This document shows, piece by piece, positions 26,893-35,542 of a DNA stretch of 51,468 nucleotides. Positions within the stretch are counted from its first letter, which is position 1. Each line of letters begins with the position of its first letter. A program made the translations under genes and the position numbers. The notes beneath the pieces are model-generated. The model did no database searches, was not told the DNA's origin, and saw only the letters and a list, made by a program, of their open reading frames with translations. This DNA comes from Hydrogenophaga sp. (GTDB lineage: Bacteria; Pseudomonadota; Gammaproteobacteria; Burkholderiales; Burkholderiaceae_C), in contig JAABQK010000017.1 in NCBI GenBank assembly GCA_011391495.1, positions 1 to 51,468 on the forward strand, written 5' to 3'.

Positions 26893-27837
26893 TCACGGTG
26901 GACCGCCTTGACCTGAGTCAACGGGCCGGGCCGCCTGCAGCGAACCGCTGGCGTGCGGCGCGAAGCGGGCCAGTTCGTCCAGCAGACGGTCCCGCACGGC
27001 CGTCATGCCGCGGTAGGCCACGACCGCGTCGCTCATGGAGGCGAGCGCGTCACGCAGCTCCAGCGCACGGCCCGGCGCCACGCGCAGCACGGCGGCCAGC
27101 GGGCAGACCATGACCCGGATGAAGAAGACGCCACGCCGCAGTGCCGGCAGCGGCAACGTGGTCTGGCGCTCGACACGGAAAAAGATCTGGTCCACGAGTA
27201 GACCGGTGCCACCGGACGCGTCGGCCTGCCGGACCGCGTCGTCCCAGCGGGTGCGGCGGGTGTCCGGGTGCTGCGGCAGATCGCCGCTGGGGCTGAGCAG
27301 CCACACATGGCGTTGCATCGGCGTCTGACGAAAGGCCAGGTCGACGATGCCCCTGGCCCCCGCCTGCAGGAGGGCGTTGTCGGCCACCGGGGCGTGGATG
27401 GCGGCGAAGTCGAGGCCGAGTTTTTCCGCCGGGTTCCAGCTGGACGGGAAGCACACCGAAAGAAAACGGGCGCGCATGGCCGGCCCGGATGCGGTGTCTT
27501 CGTCGTGCAGGATGACGAAGTCCTCCTGCAGGCCCAGCGCCAGAGCGGCGGCCTCGGGGGCGAGCGCGATGCCGGTCTGCGCGGCATGGGCCGCAGCGAT
27601 CGCGTGCAGCACGGCCGGGTCGGCGTTGCCGACCTGGGCGCCCTCCGGACGGGACTGCAACACGCTCTGCTTCTGCGCGGCGTAGGCCCCGGCCTGCGCG
27701 TCGCGCAGGAACAGCGCTGGTGGTTCGGTGGCTGCGCTGTGCCGGCCGTCCTGGGCCAGGCGCGCCAGGCCGGGCCGCATGCGAAACGGACTGGCCACAG
27801 GCCACGGCATCCCGGTTGCGGGGGTCAGGGTTTCCAT
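26893..27837 (-). CDS. DUF3445/HODM-alpha-like haem-dependent oxidative demethylase family protein
   Basis: The 314-residue product has the DUF3445 layout: an N-terminal FRMRPGLARL segment, GLQEDFVILHDED, SVCFPSSWNPAEKLGLDFAAIHAPV, a WLLSPSG region, and FFRVERQTTLPLPALRRGVFFIRVMVCPL with Arg residues conserved in the family. The founding member is the alpha subunit of a haem-dependent oxidative N-demethylase. No partner subunit is adjacent. The frame is open through the LysR gene upstream; MET at 27837 is the first sensible start. Confidence 0.82.
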   Translation of the reverse strand: METLTPATGMPWPVASPFRMRPGLARLAQDGRHSAATEPPALFLRDAQAGAYAAQKQSVLQSRPEGAQVGNADPAVLHAIAAAHAAQTGIALAPEAAALALGLQEDFVILHDEDTASGPAMRARFLSVCFPSSWNPAEKLGLDFAAIHAPVADNALLQAGARGIVDLAFRQTPMQRHVWLLSPSGDLPQHPDTRRTRWDDAVRQADASGGTGLLVDQIFFRVERQTTLPLPALRRGVFFIRVMVCPLAAVLRVAPGRALELRDALASMSDAVVAYRGMTAVRDRLLDELARFAPHASGSLQAARPVDSGQGGPP

Positions 27838-27910
27838 GGCTGCATTGTGCGGCGATCCGGTCGCCACGGCGGCGCCAGACCGGTGGACCGGCACAGGGCC
27901 CGCGCAGGGT

Positions 27911-28798
27911 TCAGCCCACGGCCGATTTGAGCAGACGCTGGACCAGGGGATGCTGCACCTTGCGGGCGGTGCCGATGGCATAGGCGTGCTCCTGCACCCC
28001 TTCGCAGGGTGCGAACCACTGCAGGCCGTAGCCTTGCGAGAGTTTCTCCCGCATGCGCTCGGACGCCGGAAACACCCCCATGCCCGATGAGCCGAAGGTG
28101 GCCAGCAGCGCGCTGTCTTCAAACTCGCCCACCAGGTTGGGCAACACGCCCTGCTGTTCAAACCACTGGTCGATGCGCAGGCGCACCGAGGCCTGCGCGC
28201 TCGGCAGCAGCACCGGCACCTGGGCCAGACTGCGCGGGAAGTCGTGCCGGGCCTGTTCCAGCCAGTCCTTGGGCGCGTACCAGCCCAGTGCCGAGGAACC
28301 CAGCGCGTGGCTGTAGAGCTTGAGGTTGGGGTTGGCAGGGGCCGGTCGGTCGGACAGCACCACATCGAGCCGGTGCAGGGCCAGGTCGGCCAGCAGATCC
28401 TCGAAATCGTCTTCGTGGCACACCAGGCGCAGGCGTGGCTCTTCGAGTGCGGGCGCGAGCAGGTCGCGCACGGCCAGCTTGGCCAGCCCGTCGGAGATGC
28501 CCACCACCAGCCGGACGCCGGTCTGGCCGGTGGCGTCGCGCACGGCGGAATGCAGGTGCTCGCCCAGGTGAAAGATCTGCTCGGCCACCTGCAGCGCGGC
28601 CTGGCCGGCTTCGGTGAGCACCAGGCCACGGCCCGCCGGCTTGAACAGCGCGTGGCCGAGCGACTGCTCCAGCAGGCGCACTTGCGCACTGATGGTCTGC
28701 ACCGCCATGCCGAGCCGGGCGGCCGCATGCGACATGCCGCCTTCCTTGGCCGCGACCCAGAAATAGTACAGGTGCTTGTAGTTCAGTTCCTGGTTCAT
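27911..28798 (-). CDS. LysR-family regulator, NhaR-like
   Basis: The 295-residue product begins MNQELNYKHLYYFWVAAKEG, the NhaR-type N-terminus, with the HTH at about 5-65 and a LysR effector domain after residue 90. NhaR activates sodium/proton antiporter and surface-adhesion genes in E. coli. Here no antiporter is adjacent; the divergent gene 97 nt away encodes a Bax inhibitor-1 protein. DUF3445 follows on the same strand after 73 nt. Confidence 0.9.
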   Translation of the reverse strand: MNQELNYKHLYYFWVAAKEGGMSHAAARLGMAVQTISAQVRLLEQSLGHALFKPAGRGLVLTEAGQAALQVAEQIFHLGEHLHSAVRDATGQTGVRLVVGISDGLAKLAVRDLLAPALEEPRLRLVCHEDDFEDLLADLALHRLDVVLSDRPAPANPNLKLYSHALGSSALGWYAPKDWLEQARHDFPRSLAQVPVLLPSAQASVRLRIDQWFEQQGVLPNLVGEFEDSALLATFGSSGMGVFPASERMREKLSQGYGLQWFAPCEGVQEHAYAIGTARKVQHPLVQRLLKSAVG

Positions 28799-28895
28799 TC
28801 TTCGGTTTTTAGGGATTGAAGTTCTTTCATTATCTGCTTTTCAGGAAAACATGCAGGCCCTATCTTCGGCTTTCCCTTCCTTCCAGGAGCACACC

Positions 28896-29594
28896 ATGAA
28901 CCTCGACCCCAGGACTTCCACGCTGACTGGCCGCACCAGCACTCTCGGCGGCGGCTCCCTCGGCATCGACCGCCCGCAGGCGGTCCGCGTGCTGCGCAAC
29001 ACCTATGCCCTGCTGTCGCTCACGCTGCTGTTCAGCGCGGGCGTGGCCGCACTGGCGGTGGCGGGCAGCTGGCCCGCGCCCGGGCTGGTGATCACGCTGG
29101 CAGGCTTTTTCGGCCTGCTGTTCGCGGTGCACAAGCTGCAGAACAGCGGCTGGGCGCTGCCGGCGGTCTTTGCGCTCACCGGCTTCATGGGCTACACGCT
29201 CGGCCCGCTGCTCTCGCGCACGCTGGACCTGCCCGGCGGCGCCGGCACCATCGTGACGGCGCTGGCCGCCACCGGCGCGACCTTTGTGGCCTTGTCGGCC
29301 TATGTGCTGACCACCCGGCGCGACTTCAGCTTCATGGGCGGCTTCCTGTTCGCCGGCATGGTGATCGCGCTGGTGCTGGGCATCGTGGCGTACGCCTTCT
29401 CGATGCCGGCCATGGCCCTGGCCGTCTCGGGCATGGTGGCGCTGCTCTCGGCCGGCCTGATCCTGTTCGAGACCAGCCGCATCGTGAACGGCGGCGAGAC
29501 CAACTACGTGCTGGCCACGGTGGGCCTGTTCGTTTCGGCCTTCAACCTGTTCACCAGCCTGCTCAGCCTGTTCGGCCTGGGCAGCAACGACTGA
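28896..29594 (+). CDS. Bax inhibitor-1/YccA-family inner-membrane protein
   Basis: The 232-residue protein has about seven hydrophobic segments after a short soluble N-terminus (MNLDPRTSTLTGRT..) and ends with the typical FNLFTSLLSLFGLGSND. Family members modulate the FtsH protease (YccA) or act as calcium-leak channels. AGGAG 6 nt before 28896 fixes the start; the frame is open 15 codons earlier. First gene of a four-gene plus-strand row, divergent from the NhaR-like gene. Confidence 0.93.
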   Translation: MNLDPRTSTLTGRTSTLGGGSLGIDRPQAVRVLRNTYALLSLTLLFSAGVAALAVAGSWPAPGLVITLAGFFGLLFAVHKLQNSGWALPAVFALTGFMGYTLGPLLSRTLDLPGGAGTIVTALAATGATFVALSAYVLTTRRDFSFMGGFLFAGMVIALVLGIVAYAFSMPAMALAVSGMVALLSAGLILFETSRIVNGGETNYVLATVGLFVSAFNLFTSLLSLFGLGSND

Positions 29595-29623
29595 CCGACC
29601 CCCTCAACCCACAGGAGATTTCC

Positions 29624-30013
29624 ATGCAAACCTACCCCGTCAACAGCCCGGAAGCCGCCGCCCGCGTTCTGGCCATGGCCATGCTGGCCGACGGCCAATA
29701 TTCCATGACCGAGATCCGGGCACTGGACCGACAGCAGGTACCGGCCCGCCTGGGCCTCACGCCCGAAGCCTTCAAGACCGTGGTGGACGGCTTCTGTCAG
29801 GACCTGCTGCTCGCGAGCGCCGGACACTGGACCGGCACGGTCGACGCCGCCACCCGCGAGCAGCTGATGGGCGAGATCACCGAGCGCGACCTGCAGGACA
29901 TGATCCTCCAGCAGTGCGAGGCCCTGATGCTGGCCGACGGACACCTGGCCGACGGTGAGGTGGACCTGCTGGACGCGCTCGGTGCCGCCTGGCGCCGGCC
30001 GGTGCTGGTGTGA
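29624..30013 (+). CDS. TerB-like protein
   Basis: The 129-residue all-helical product carries two copies of a short motif, AMAMLADGQYSMTEIRALDR and EALMLADGHLADGEVDLLDAL, resembling the acidic metal-binding turns of the TerB/DjlA-N fold. The role is unknown; TerB domains accompany stress and envelope functions. It starts 29 nt after the BI-1 gene and its stop overlaps the next start codon, so it is probably cotranscribed. Confidence 0.7.
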   Translation: MQTYPVNSPEAAARVLAMAMLADGQYSMTEIRALDRQQVPARLGLTPEAFKTVVDGFCQDLLLASAGHWTGTVDAATREQLMGEITERDLQDMILQQCEALMLADGHLADGEVDLLDALGAAWRRPVLV

Positions 30014-30429
30014 ACGCCATGAAGACGCTGATCTGGAGCCTGACCGCCCTGCTCGCCGCCGGCTGGACCGGCCTGGTGTGGTTGACGCACCAGGTGACCG
30101 GCTGGCTGCTGGGTGCGGTCGACGCCGACGGCCTGAAAGACGCTGGCGGCGCGGTGGCCGGTCTGCCGCTGCCTCCACTGCCCGACGCGCTGGCGCTGTG
30201 GATCGACACCGCCTGGCTCGGTACCCTGCAGGCCTGGAGCGCCGGGTTGCTGGGCTGGCTGGGTGCGGTGCTGCCCTCGGGCGACGCGCTCATGGCCTGG
30301 ATCGGCCCGCTGCTGTGGGTGGGCTGGGGGCTGGGTCTGCTGACGCTGCTGGCGCTGGCCGGTCTGACCCATCTGCTGGCAGGCCGCGGCCCGGCGATCA
30401 AGCAGGCCCTGCAGTCGGTGCGAGCGTGA
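30010..30429 (+). CDS. Small inner-membrane protein
   Basis: The 139-residue product has three or four hydrophobic segments separated by short Gly/Pro-rich turns, ending RGPAIKQALQSVRA. No family was recognised. The GTG at 30010 overlaps the previous stop (GTGA); an in-frame ATG at 30019 is an alternative start. It is the third gene of the BI-1/TerB-like row. Confidence 0.7.
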   Translation: MNAMKTLIWSLTALLAAGWTGLVWLTHQVTGWLLGAVDADGLKDAGGAVAGLPLPPLPDALALWIDTAWLGTLQAWSAGLLGWLGAVLPSGDALMAWIGPLLWVGWGLGLLTLLALAGLTHLLAGRGPAIKQALQSVRA

Positions 30430-30487
30430 AGGTGCCAAGCCGCTCCCGGGCGCTCCTGTCGCAACGGATGGCGCGAGAGGACAACGC

Positions 30488-31093
30488 ATGAGCGTCGGCA
30501 TCGCCCTGCGCCTGCGCACAGCGGCTCAGGAAGGTTCGGCCACGCTGCGCCTGAGCCTGCAGGAACTGCTGCACCTGCACGGCGAAGGTTCGGGTGCGGT
30601 GCTGCTGATGCTCATGGCCTTGCTGTCCACCTTGCCGGTGGCGGGCGCGGGCACGGTGCTCAGCCTCGGCATTTTTGCGCTGGCCTGGGCCTGGCTGCGT
30701 GGGCGCGACAGCCTGCACCTGCCCGAGCGTCTGGCCGGCCTGCAGCTCAACGCCCTCTGGACGCGGCGCTGCCTGCACAGCCTGGCCTGGACCTACGAGC
30801 GTGCCGAGCGCTGGCTGCACCCCCGCTGGACCGCGCTGTGCCACACGCGCACCCGTTTCTGGTGGGCGCTGTGGATCGCGCTGATGGCGGTGCTGATCTT
30901 TTTACCGCTGCCGCTGGGCAACGTGCTGCCCGGCACCAGCCTGATGCTGCTGAGCCTGGGCTGGCTGTTCCGCGACGGTCTGGCCTTGCTGCTCTCGGCC
31001 GCCACCGGCGCCGCGGGCGTGGGTTACGCCCTTTCGGTGGGCCACCTCGCGTTGGCTGCCTGGCAGCACATCGGCGCCTCGTTGGGACTCTAG
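30488..31093 (+). CDS. ExoD-like exopolysaccharide synthesis protein
   Basis: The 201-residue product matches the ExoD family: a soluble N-terminus with LQELLHLHGEGSGAVLLMLMALLSTLP, central basic helices, then two long hydrophobic segments (ALWIALMAVLIFLPLPLGNVLP and the last 30 residues). ExoD was first linked to exopolysaccharide production and alkaline tolerance in rhizobia. It ends the BI-1 row, 58 nt after the preceding gene, and a hairpin follows. Confidence 0.85.
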   Translation: MSVGIALRLRTAAQEGSATLRLSLQELLHLHGEGSGAVLLMLMALLSTLPVAGAGTVLSLGIFALAWAWLRGRDSLHLPERLAGLQLNALWTRRCLHSLAWTYERAERWLHPRWTALCHTRTRFWWALWIALMAVLIFLPLPLGNVLPGTSLMLLSLGWLFRDGLALLLSAATGAAGVGYALSVGHLALAAWQHIGASLGL

Positions 31094-31130
31094 AACCCTC
31101 CACCCAGGGGAGCCAGCCCCTCGGAGGGTT
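31094..31130. terminator. Bidirectional hairpin between ExoD and TSUP genes
   Basis: AACCCTCC (31094-31101) pairs with GGAGGGTT (31123-31130), with an inner AGGGG/CCCCT pair. It starts at the exoD stop and lies 6 nt from the convergent TSUP stop. No long U-tract follows on either strand. Confidence 0.7.
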
Positions 31131-31136
31131 GGGACA

Positions 31137-31898
31137 TCAGTGTCTTGAAAAGAAGAGCGCGCTCATCACCAGGCCGGTGACGATCACGCCCGCCCGCACC
31201 CACGGCGCAGGCAGGCGCCTGGACCAGCGCGCGCCGAAGAAGCCGCCGGCGGTGGCCGCCAGCATCATCAGCAGCCCTTCGCGCCAGGCGATCGCCCCGG
31301 CCAGTACGAAGGCAGCGACCGAGAGCCAGGACAGGACCAGCGAGTTGAGGTTCTTCAGCGCGTTGACCACGTTCAGGCGCGACTCACCCGTGACGGTGTA
31401 CAGCGCCATCAGCAGGATGCCCAGCCCACCGTTGAAGTAGCCGCCGTACACCGCCACGACCAGCAAGGCGGGCTCGCGCCACTTGGCCAGACCCTGGCCT
31501 TCGCGAGACGCCACGGCGGCACGCCTGGCCATCGCCGGTCCGGCGGCGAAGAGCAGCGTGGCGAACAGCAGCAACCAGGGCACGATGCCCGAAAACAGCT
31601 TCGCCGGCGTGACCAGCAGCAGCAGGGCCCCCGCCACGCCGCCCACGGCCGAGATCGCCATTTCACGCTTCAGGCGCGCGGGGGGCAGCTCGCGCAACTC
31701 CGGCCGGAAGCCCAGCGTGCTGCCCAGGTAGCCCGGGCTCACCGCCAGCGCGCTGGTCGCGTTGGCCACGATCGGTGGCACACCGGTGAACACCAGCGCG
31801 GGAAAGGTGAGGAAGCTGCCGCCGCCGGCGATGGCGTTGAGCACGCCCGCCGCAAACGCGGCGCTGGCCAGCAGCCAGGAGGTAGTCCAGAGATCCAT
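31137..31898 (-). CDS. TSUP-family transporter (TauE/SafE type), second of two
   Basis: The 253-residue product has about eight membrane segments and two family half-repeats, with AGVLNAIAGGGSFLTFPALVF near the start and GGYFNGGLGILLMALYTV in the middle. It differs clearly from the TSUP protein at 10172 and may use another anion. It is convergent with exoD and divergent from the HAD-UbiA gene. Confidence 0.9.
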   Translation of the reverse strand: MDLWTTSWLLASAAFAAGVLNAIAGGGSFLTFPALVFTGVPPIVANATSALAVSPGYLGSTLGFRPELRELPPARLKREMAISAVGGVAGALLLLVTPAKLFSGIVPWLLLFATLLFAAGPAMARRAAVASREGQGLAKWREPALLVVAVYGGYFNGGLGILLMALYTVTGESRLNVVNALKNLNSLVLSWLSVAAFVLAGAIAWREGLLMMLAATAGGFFGARWSRRLPAPWVRAGVIVTGLVMSALFFSRH

Positions 31899-31960
31899 GG
31901 TGTTCTTGTGGGGTGGTCGCGCGGGCGGCGCAGCAGGTCCGCTGATTATCGGCAGCCGCC

Positions 31961-31966
31961 TAGAAT
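31961..31966 (+). promoter_or_regulatory. Possible -10 element for the HAD-UbiA gene
   Basis: TAGAAT fits the -10 consensus at five of six positions and would start transcription near 31973, leaving a 24-nt leader before the TTG start at 31997. The -35 is weak. It supports the TTG start, as no upstream ATG could be on that transcript. Confidence 0.4.
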
Positions 31967-31996
31967 CGAAGCCGCCTTCTCCACCGGACCGCCCGC

Positions 31997-33469
31997 TTGA
32001 CCCCCAACCCCGCCACCGCCGCGTCCAACACCTGCCCGCTGTATGTGGACCTGGACGGCACCTTGACGCTCTCGGACACGCTGTACGAGTCGGTGATGCT
32101 CTTTGTGCGGCGCCACCCGCTGAACCTGCTGCGTCTGCTGGCCTGGCTGCTGCTGGGCAAGGCCGGCTTCAAGCACCGTCTGGCCGACGCGGTGCGCCCG
32201 GACCCGGCGCGCCTGCCCTACAACGAGCGTTTCGTGCAGTACCTGCGCGACGAGCACGCGCGCGGCCGCACACTGGTGCTGGCGAGTGCGGCCGATGCGC
32301 GCATCGTGAGCGAGATCGCCTCGCACTTCCGGATCTTTGACGACACGCTGGGCACCCGCGGCGGTGCCGGCGGCCCCAACCTGAGCCGGGCCCACAAGCG
32401 CGCCGCCATCGAGACACACGCCCGTGCCGCAGGCCACCGCCAGTGGGCCTATGCCGGCAACAGCCGGGACGACCTGAACGTCTGGCCGGGCAGCGCGCAG
32501 GCGGTGGCGGTGAACACGCCGGCTGGCGTGCTGTCCGCGCTGCAGCAGCAGCACCCCGGCGTGCGCGTGTTCGAACGTGAGCCGCTGCGCCTGAAGACGG
32601 TGCTGCGCGCCATCCGCCTCAAGCAATGGGCGAAGAACGCCCTGCTCTTCGTGCCGCTGCTGGCCGCCCATTCGCTCGACCCGCAGGCCTGGGCCACGGT
32701 GCTGGTGGCGTTTCTGGCCTTCGGCCTGTGCGCCTCGGCCACCTACCTGTTCAACGACCTGCTCGACCTGCCCAGCGACCGGGTGCACCGCATCAAGCGC
32801 AACCGGCCGCTGGCGTCGGGTGCCCTGGCCATTCCGGTGGCCGTCGCGCTGGGCAGCGTGATGATCGTGCTCGGTTTTGCGCTGTCGCTGGCGGTGTCGA
32901 TGGGCTTTGCGGCCATGCTGCTGCTCTACACCGTGATCACGCTGGCGTATTCGCTGCGGCTCAAGCGCCTGGCGCTGATCGACGTGCTGGTGCTCTCAGG
33001 GCTGTACACGCTGCGCATCGGCGCCGGCGCGGTGGCCGCGCAGGTGGAGCTGTCGAACTGGCTGCTGGCGATTTCGCTGTTCCTGTTCCTGAGTCTGGCC
33101 CTGGTCAAGCGCTGCGCCGAACTGGAGGAACTGGACGACGAAGAGGCGGCGCTGGCGCCCGGGCGCGGCTACCAGGCGCGTGACCTGGTGTCGTTGCGCG
33201 CCATGGGCCTGGCCAGCGGCTTCCTGGCGGTGATGGTGCTCACGCTCTACATCGACAGCCAGAAGGGCCGCGAGCAGTACGCCCAGCCCGAGTGGCTCTG
33301 GGGCGCGGCGCCCTTGCTGCTGCTCTGGATCATGCGGATCTGGCTCAAGACCGGGCGGCGCGAGCTGCACGGCGAAGATCCGCTGCAGTTCGCCCTGCGC
33401 GACGGCTTCAGCTGGCTCACCGTGGCGCTGATGGGCGGCGTGGGCCTGCTGGCCACGGCCGGCGTATGA
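31997..33469 (+). CDS. HAD phosphatase-UbiA prenyltransferase fusion (polyprenyl-phosphate phosphoribosyltransferase-like)
   Basis: The 490-residue protein joins a HAD phosphatase domain (about 14-195, with DLDGTL at 18-23 and the late GNSRDDLNVW motif) to a UbiA membrane domain (about 200-490). The UbiA first aspartate region is NDLLDLPSDRVHRIKRNRPLASG (253-275), the variant found in decaprenyl-phosphate phosphoribosyltransferases that build lipid-linked ribose/arabinose. The fusion would join pentose-phosphate transfer with removal of the 5-phosphate. The TTG start is the only reasonable one before the DLDGTL motif. The SMR gene follows by 22 nt. Confidence 0.85.
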   Translation: MTPNPATAASNTCPLYVDLDGTLTLSDTLYESVMLFVRRHPLNLLRLLAWLLLGKAGFKHRLADAVRPDPARLPYNERFVQYLRDEHARGRTLVLASAADARIVSEIASHFRIFDDTLGTRGGAGGPNLSRAHKRAAIETHARAAGHRQWAYAGNSRDDLNVWPGSAQAVAVNTPAGVLSALQQQHPGVRVFEREPLRLKTVLRAIRLKQWAKNALLFVPLLAAHSLDPQAWATVLVAFLAFGLCASATYLFNDLLDLPSDRVHRIKRNRPLASGALAIPVAVALGSVMIVLGFALSLAVSMGFAAMLLLYTVITLAYSLRLKRLALIDVLVLSGLYTLRIGAGAVAAQVELSNWLLAISLFLFLSLALVKRCAELEELDDEEAALAPGRGYQARDLVSLRAMGLASGFLAVMVLTLYIDSQKGREQYAQPEWLWGAAPLLLLWIMRIWLKTGRRELHGEDPLQFALRDGFSWLTVALMGGVGLLATAGV

Positions 33470-33491
33470 GTGAAACGAGCAAGGGATGTCG

Positions 33492-33851
33492 ATGAAATCA
33501 CTGGCCCTGGGCCTGGCCCTGTTCTGCGTGCTGCTGTCCTCTGCCGCGCAGATCGCAATGAAACGCGGCATGTCCGCACCCGGCAGCGGCGACCTGGGCT
33601 CCACCTACGGCCAGGCGCTCAGCAGCCCCATGGTGTGGCTGGGTCTCGTGCTTTACGGCCTGAGCGCGGTGCTCTGGCTGTGGGTGCTCTCGCGACTGGA
33701 CGTGAGCGTGGCCTACCCGCTGGTGAGCCTGGGCTTCGTGGTCACCATGGCCGCGGGAGTGCTCTGGCTGGGCGAGCCCTTTTCCTGGCTGCGCGTGGGC
33801 GGGTGCACGCTGATCGTGATCGGCGTGAGCCTGCTTGCCGTGGACGCCTAG
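33492..33851 (+). CDS. SMR/EamA-like small transporter (possible lipid-sugar flippase)
   Basis: The 119-residue protein has four membrane segments and the SMR/EamA half-unit pattern (SSAAQIAMKRGMS, GLVLYGLSAVLWLWVLSRLDVSVAYPL, LGEPFSWLRVGG). ArnE/ArnF, which flip undecaprenyl-phosphate-aminoarabinose, are of this size and fold. AAGGG 6 nt before 33492 favours this start over the ATG at 33486. It follows the UbiA gene by 22 nt and precedes a GT39 gene, which supports a flippase role by inference. Confidence 0.82.
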   Translation: MKSLALGLALFCVLLSSAAQIAMKRGMSAPGSGDLGSTYGQALSSPMVWLGLVLYGLSAVLWLWVLSRLDVSVAYPLVSLGFVVTMAAGVLWLGEPFSWLRVGGCTLIVIGVSLLAVDA

Positions 33852-33864
33852 TCTTGGACCACAT

Positions 33865-33934
33865 CACCCCCGTCGCTTCGCTCCGCCCCTCAAGGGGCAA
33901 CACCTGCAGCCCGGCAGAGCCGGTTCCGCGGTGT
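33865..33934 (+). repeat. Post-stop hairpin repeat, copy E (diverged)
   Basis: Starts 13 nt after the SMR stop in the same orientation. The first hairpin is replaced by GTCGCTTCGCTCCG-like sequence, the palindrome is shortened to GCCCCTCAAGGGGC, and the terminal CCGGCAGAGCCGG hairpin remains. It stands between the SMR and GT39 genes. Confidence 0.75.
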
Positions 33935-33977
33935 TAGCGGCTTGGACCCGTGCGCGCCAACCACCTGATTGATTGCC

Positions 33978-35519
33978 ATGACCGTTTCTGACCTTTCCAT
34001 CGCTGGCGCGCGCCGGCTGTTCTGGACCACCTGCTTCGCCACGCTGCTGCTGAAGATCGTGCTCGCGGCCGGCTTTCCGGTCACCGGGGACGAGGCATTT
34101 TTCTACCAGTGGGGCGTGTCGCCGGCCTGGGGCTATTCGGACCACCCGCCCATGGTGGGCTGGCTGCTGGCCGTGCTGCACGGCCTCAGCGACCACCCGC
34201 TGGTGCTGCGCAGCTTCACGCTGCTGGTGACCAGCGTCATCGCGCTGGGTCTGGTCGATGCGCTGAGGCGCGCCCTGCCCGCCGAGCGCGAAGCCAGCGC
34301 CTGGATGGCCGGCGCGGTGTACCTGGTGATGCCCTGGTCGTGGATGTTCGTGCTGGTCACCACCGACACCCCGCTGCTCTTCTTCATGGCCCTGTCGGCC
34401 TGGGCTTATCTGCGCGCGAATGCCTGCAAGGACCGGGGTACGGGCTGGTACGCGCTGGCCGGCCTGTTCGTGGGCCTGGCCTTTCTGTCCAAGTACTTCG
34501 CCGTCCTGCTCGGCCTGGCCTACGCGGTGCACATCCTGGGCTGGCGGCGTGAGCGCTGGTGGGCGCTGCCCGTGATGTTCGCGCTGGCGCTGCCCTCGAT
34601 CGGCGTGAACGTGGCCTTCAATGCCACGCACGGCTGGACCAACGTGATGTTCAACGTGTTCAACCGCAACGAGGGTGCGCACTGGAACCTCCAGACCTTC
34701 GGTGTGTATGCGGGCATGGCGATCTACCTGCTGACTCCCTGGCTGCTCTGGCAGGGCCTGCGCGCGCGCCAGGCGGAAGGCGCAAGCCGTGTGACCCGTC
34801 AGGCGGTGGCGGTGCTCTGGCTGTTCCCGATCCTGCTGTTCGCCTTCATCAGCCTGCGCCGCACCATCGGCCTGCACTGGGTGCTGGGCTTCGTGCCGCT
34901 GTTCGTGCTCTGGGCCGGCCTGAAGCTGGATGCGCAGGCCTTGCGCCGCAGCATGAACTGGACGCTGGCGCTCTCGCTGCCGCACCTGCTGCTGGTCGCC
35001 GCCGTGGCCTGGGCACCGCTCTCGCTGTGGCAGCACACGAAGCTGCACGACCGCGCGGTGTTCCTGCGCGAGACCCCGGCGGTCGTGGCCGCGCTGCAGA
35101 ACGAGCTGCCCGCCGGCGCCGTGCTGATGGCGCGCACCTACAACCCCGCCGCCATGATCGCCTTCCACCACGGCGCGTATGTGCCGGTGTTCGGTGTCGG
35201 CCGCCACCATGCGCGGCAGGACGACCAGCAGGTGGATTTCCGCGCCCTGCAGGGCAAGACGGTGCGCATCTTTGCCTACGACGCGCCCGACCCGGCCGAC
35301 TTCACGCCCTACTTTGATGCCGTGAGCGTGCGCCGTTTCGACATCGAGGGCGTCGCGTTCTATGCGGTGGACGGTGTCGGCTTCCGCTACCAGCCCTACC
35401 GCGACACGGTGCTGGCCGAGATCGCGCGCGAGTTCCACGACATTCCGCGCTGGCTGCCGCTGCTGGGCAGCCCGTTCTGCACACGCTACGGGTTTGCCGA
35501 CTGCTCGCCCGACCGCTGA
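33978..35519 (+). CDS. GT39/ArnT-like membrane glycosyltransferase
   Basis: The 513-residue product is a GT-C glycosyltransferase with about eleven membrane segments. The first loop has the acidic pair in VTGDEAFFYQWG (Asp38-Glu39) and WGYSDHPPMVGW, the hallmark of the PMT_2/ArnT group that uses polyprenyl-phosphate sugars as donors. Its C-terminal soluble part has no recognised family. As the third gene after HAD-UbiA and the SMR-type gene it probably transfers the lipid-linked sugar to a surface acceptor. The acceptor is unknown. Confidence 0.88.
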   Translation: MTVSDLSIAGARRLFWTTCFATLLLKIVLAAGFPVTGDEAFFYQWGVSPAWGYSDHPPMVGWLLAVLHGLSDHPLVLRSFTLLVTSVIALGLVDALRRALPAEREASAWMAGAVYLVMPWSWMFVLVTTDTPLLFFMALSAWAYLRANACKDRGTGWYALAGLFVGLAFLSKYFAVLLGLAYAVHILGWRRERWWALPVMFALALPSIGVNVAFNATHGWTNVMFNVFNRNEGAHWNLQTFGVYAGMAIYLLTPWLLWQGLRARQAEGASRVTRQAVAVLWLFPILLFAFISLRRTIGLHWVLGFVPLFVLWAGLKLDAQALRRSMNWTLALSLPHLLLVAAVAWAPLSLWQHTKLHDRAVFLRETPAVVAALQNELPAGAVLMARTYNPAAMIAFHHGAYVPVFGVGRHHARQDDQQVDFRALQGKTVRIFAYDAPDPADFTPYFDAVSVRRFDIEGVAFYAVDGVGFRYQPYRDTVLAEIAREFHDIPRWLPLLGSPFCTRYGFADCSPDR

Positions 35520-35542
35520 CATCGCGCAGCGGCGGGACCCGG

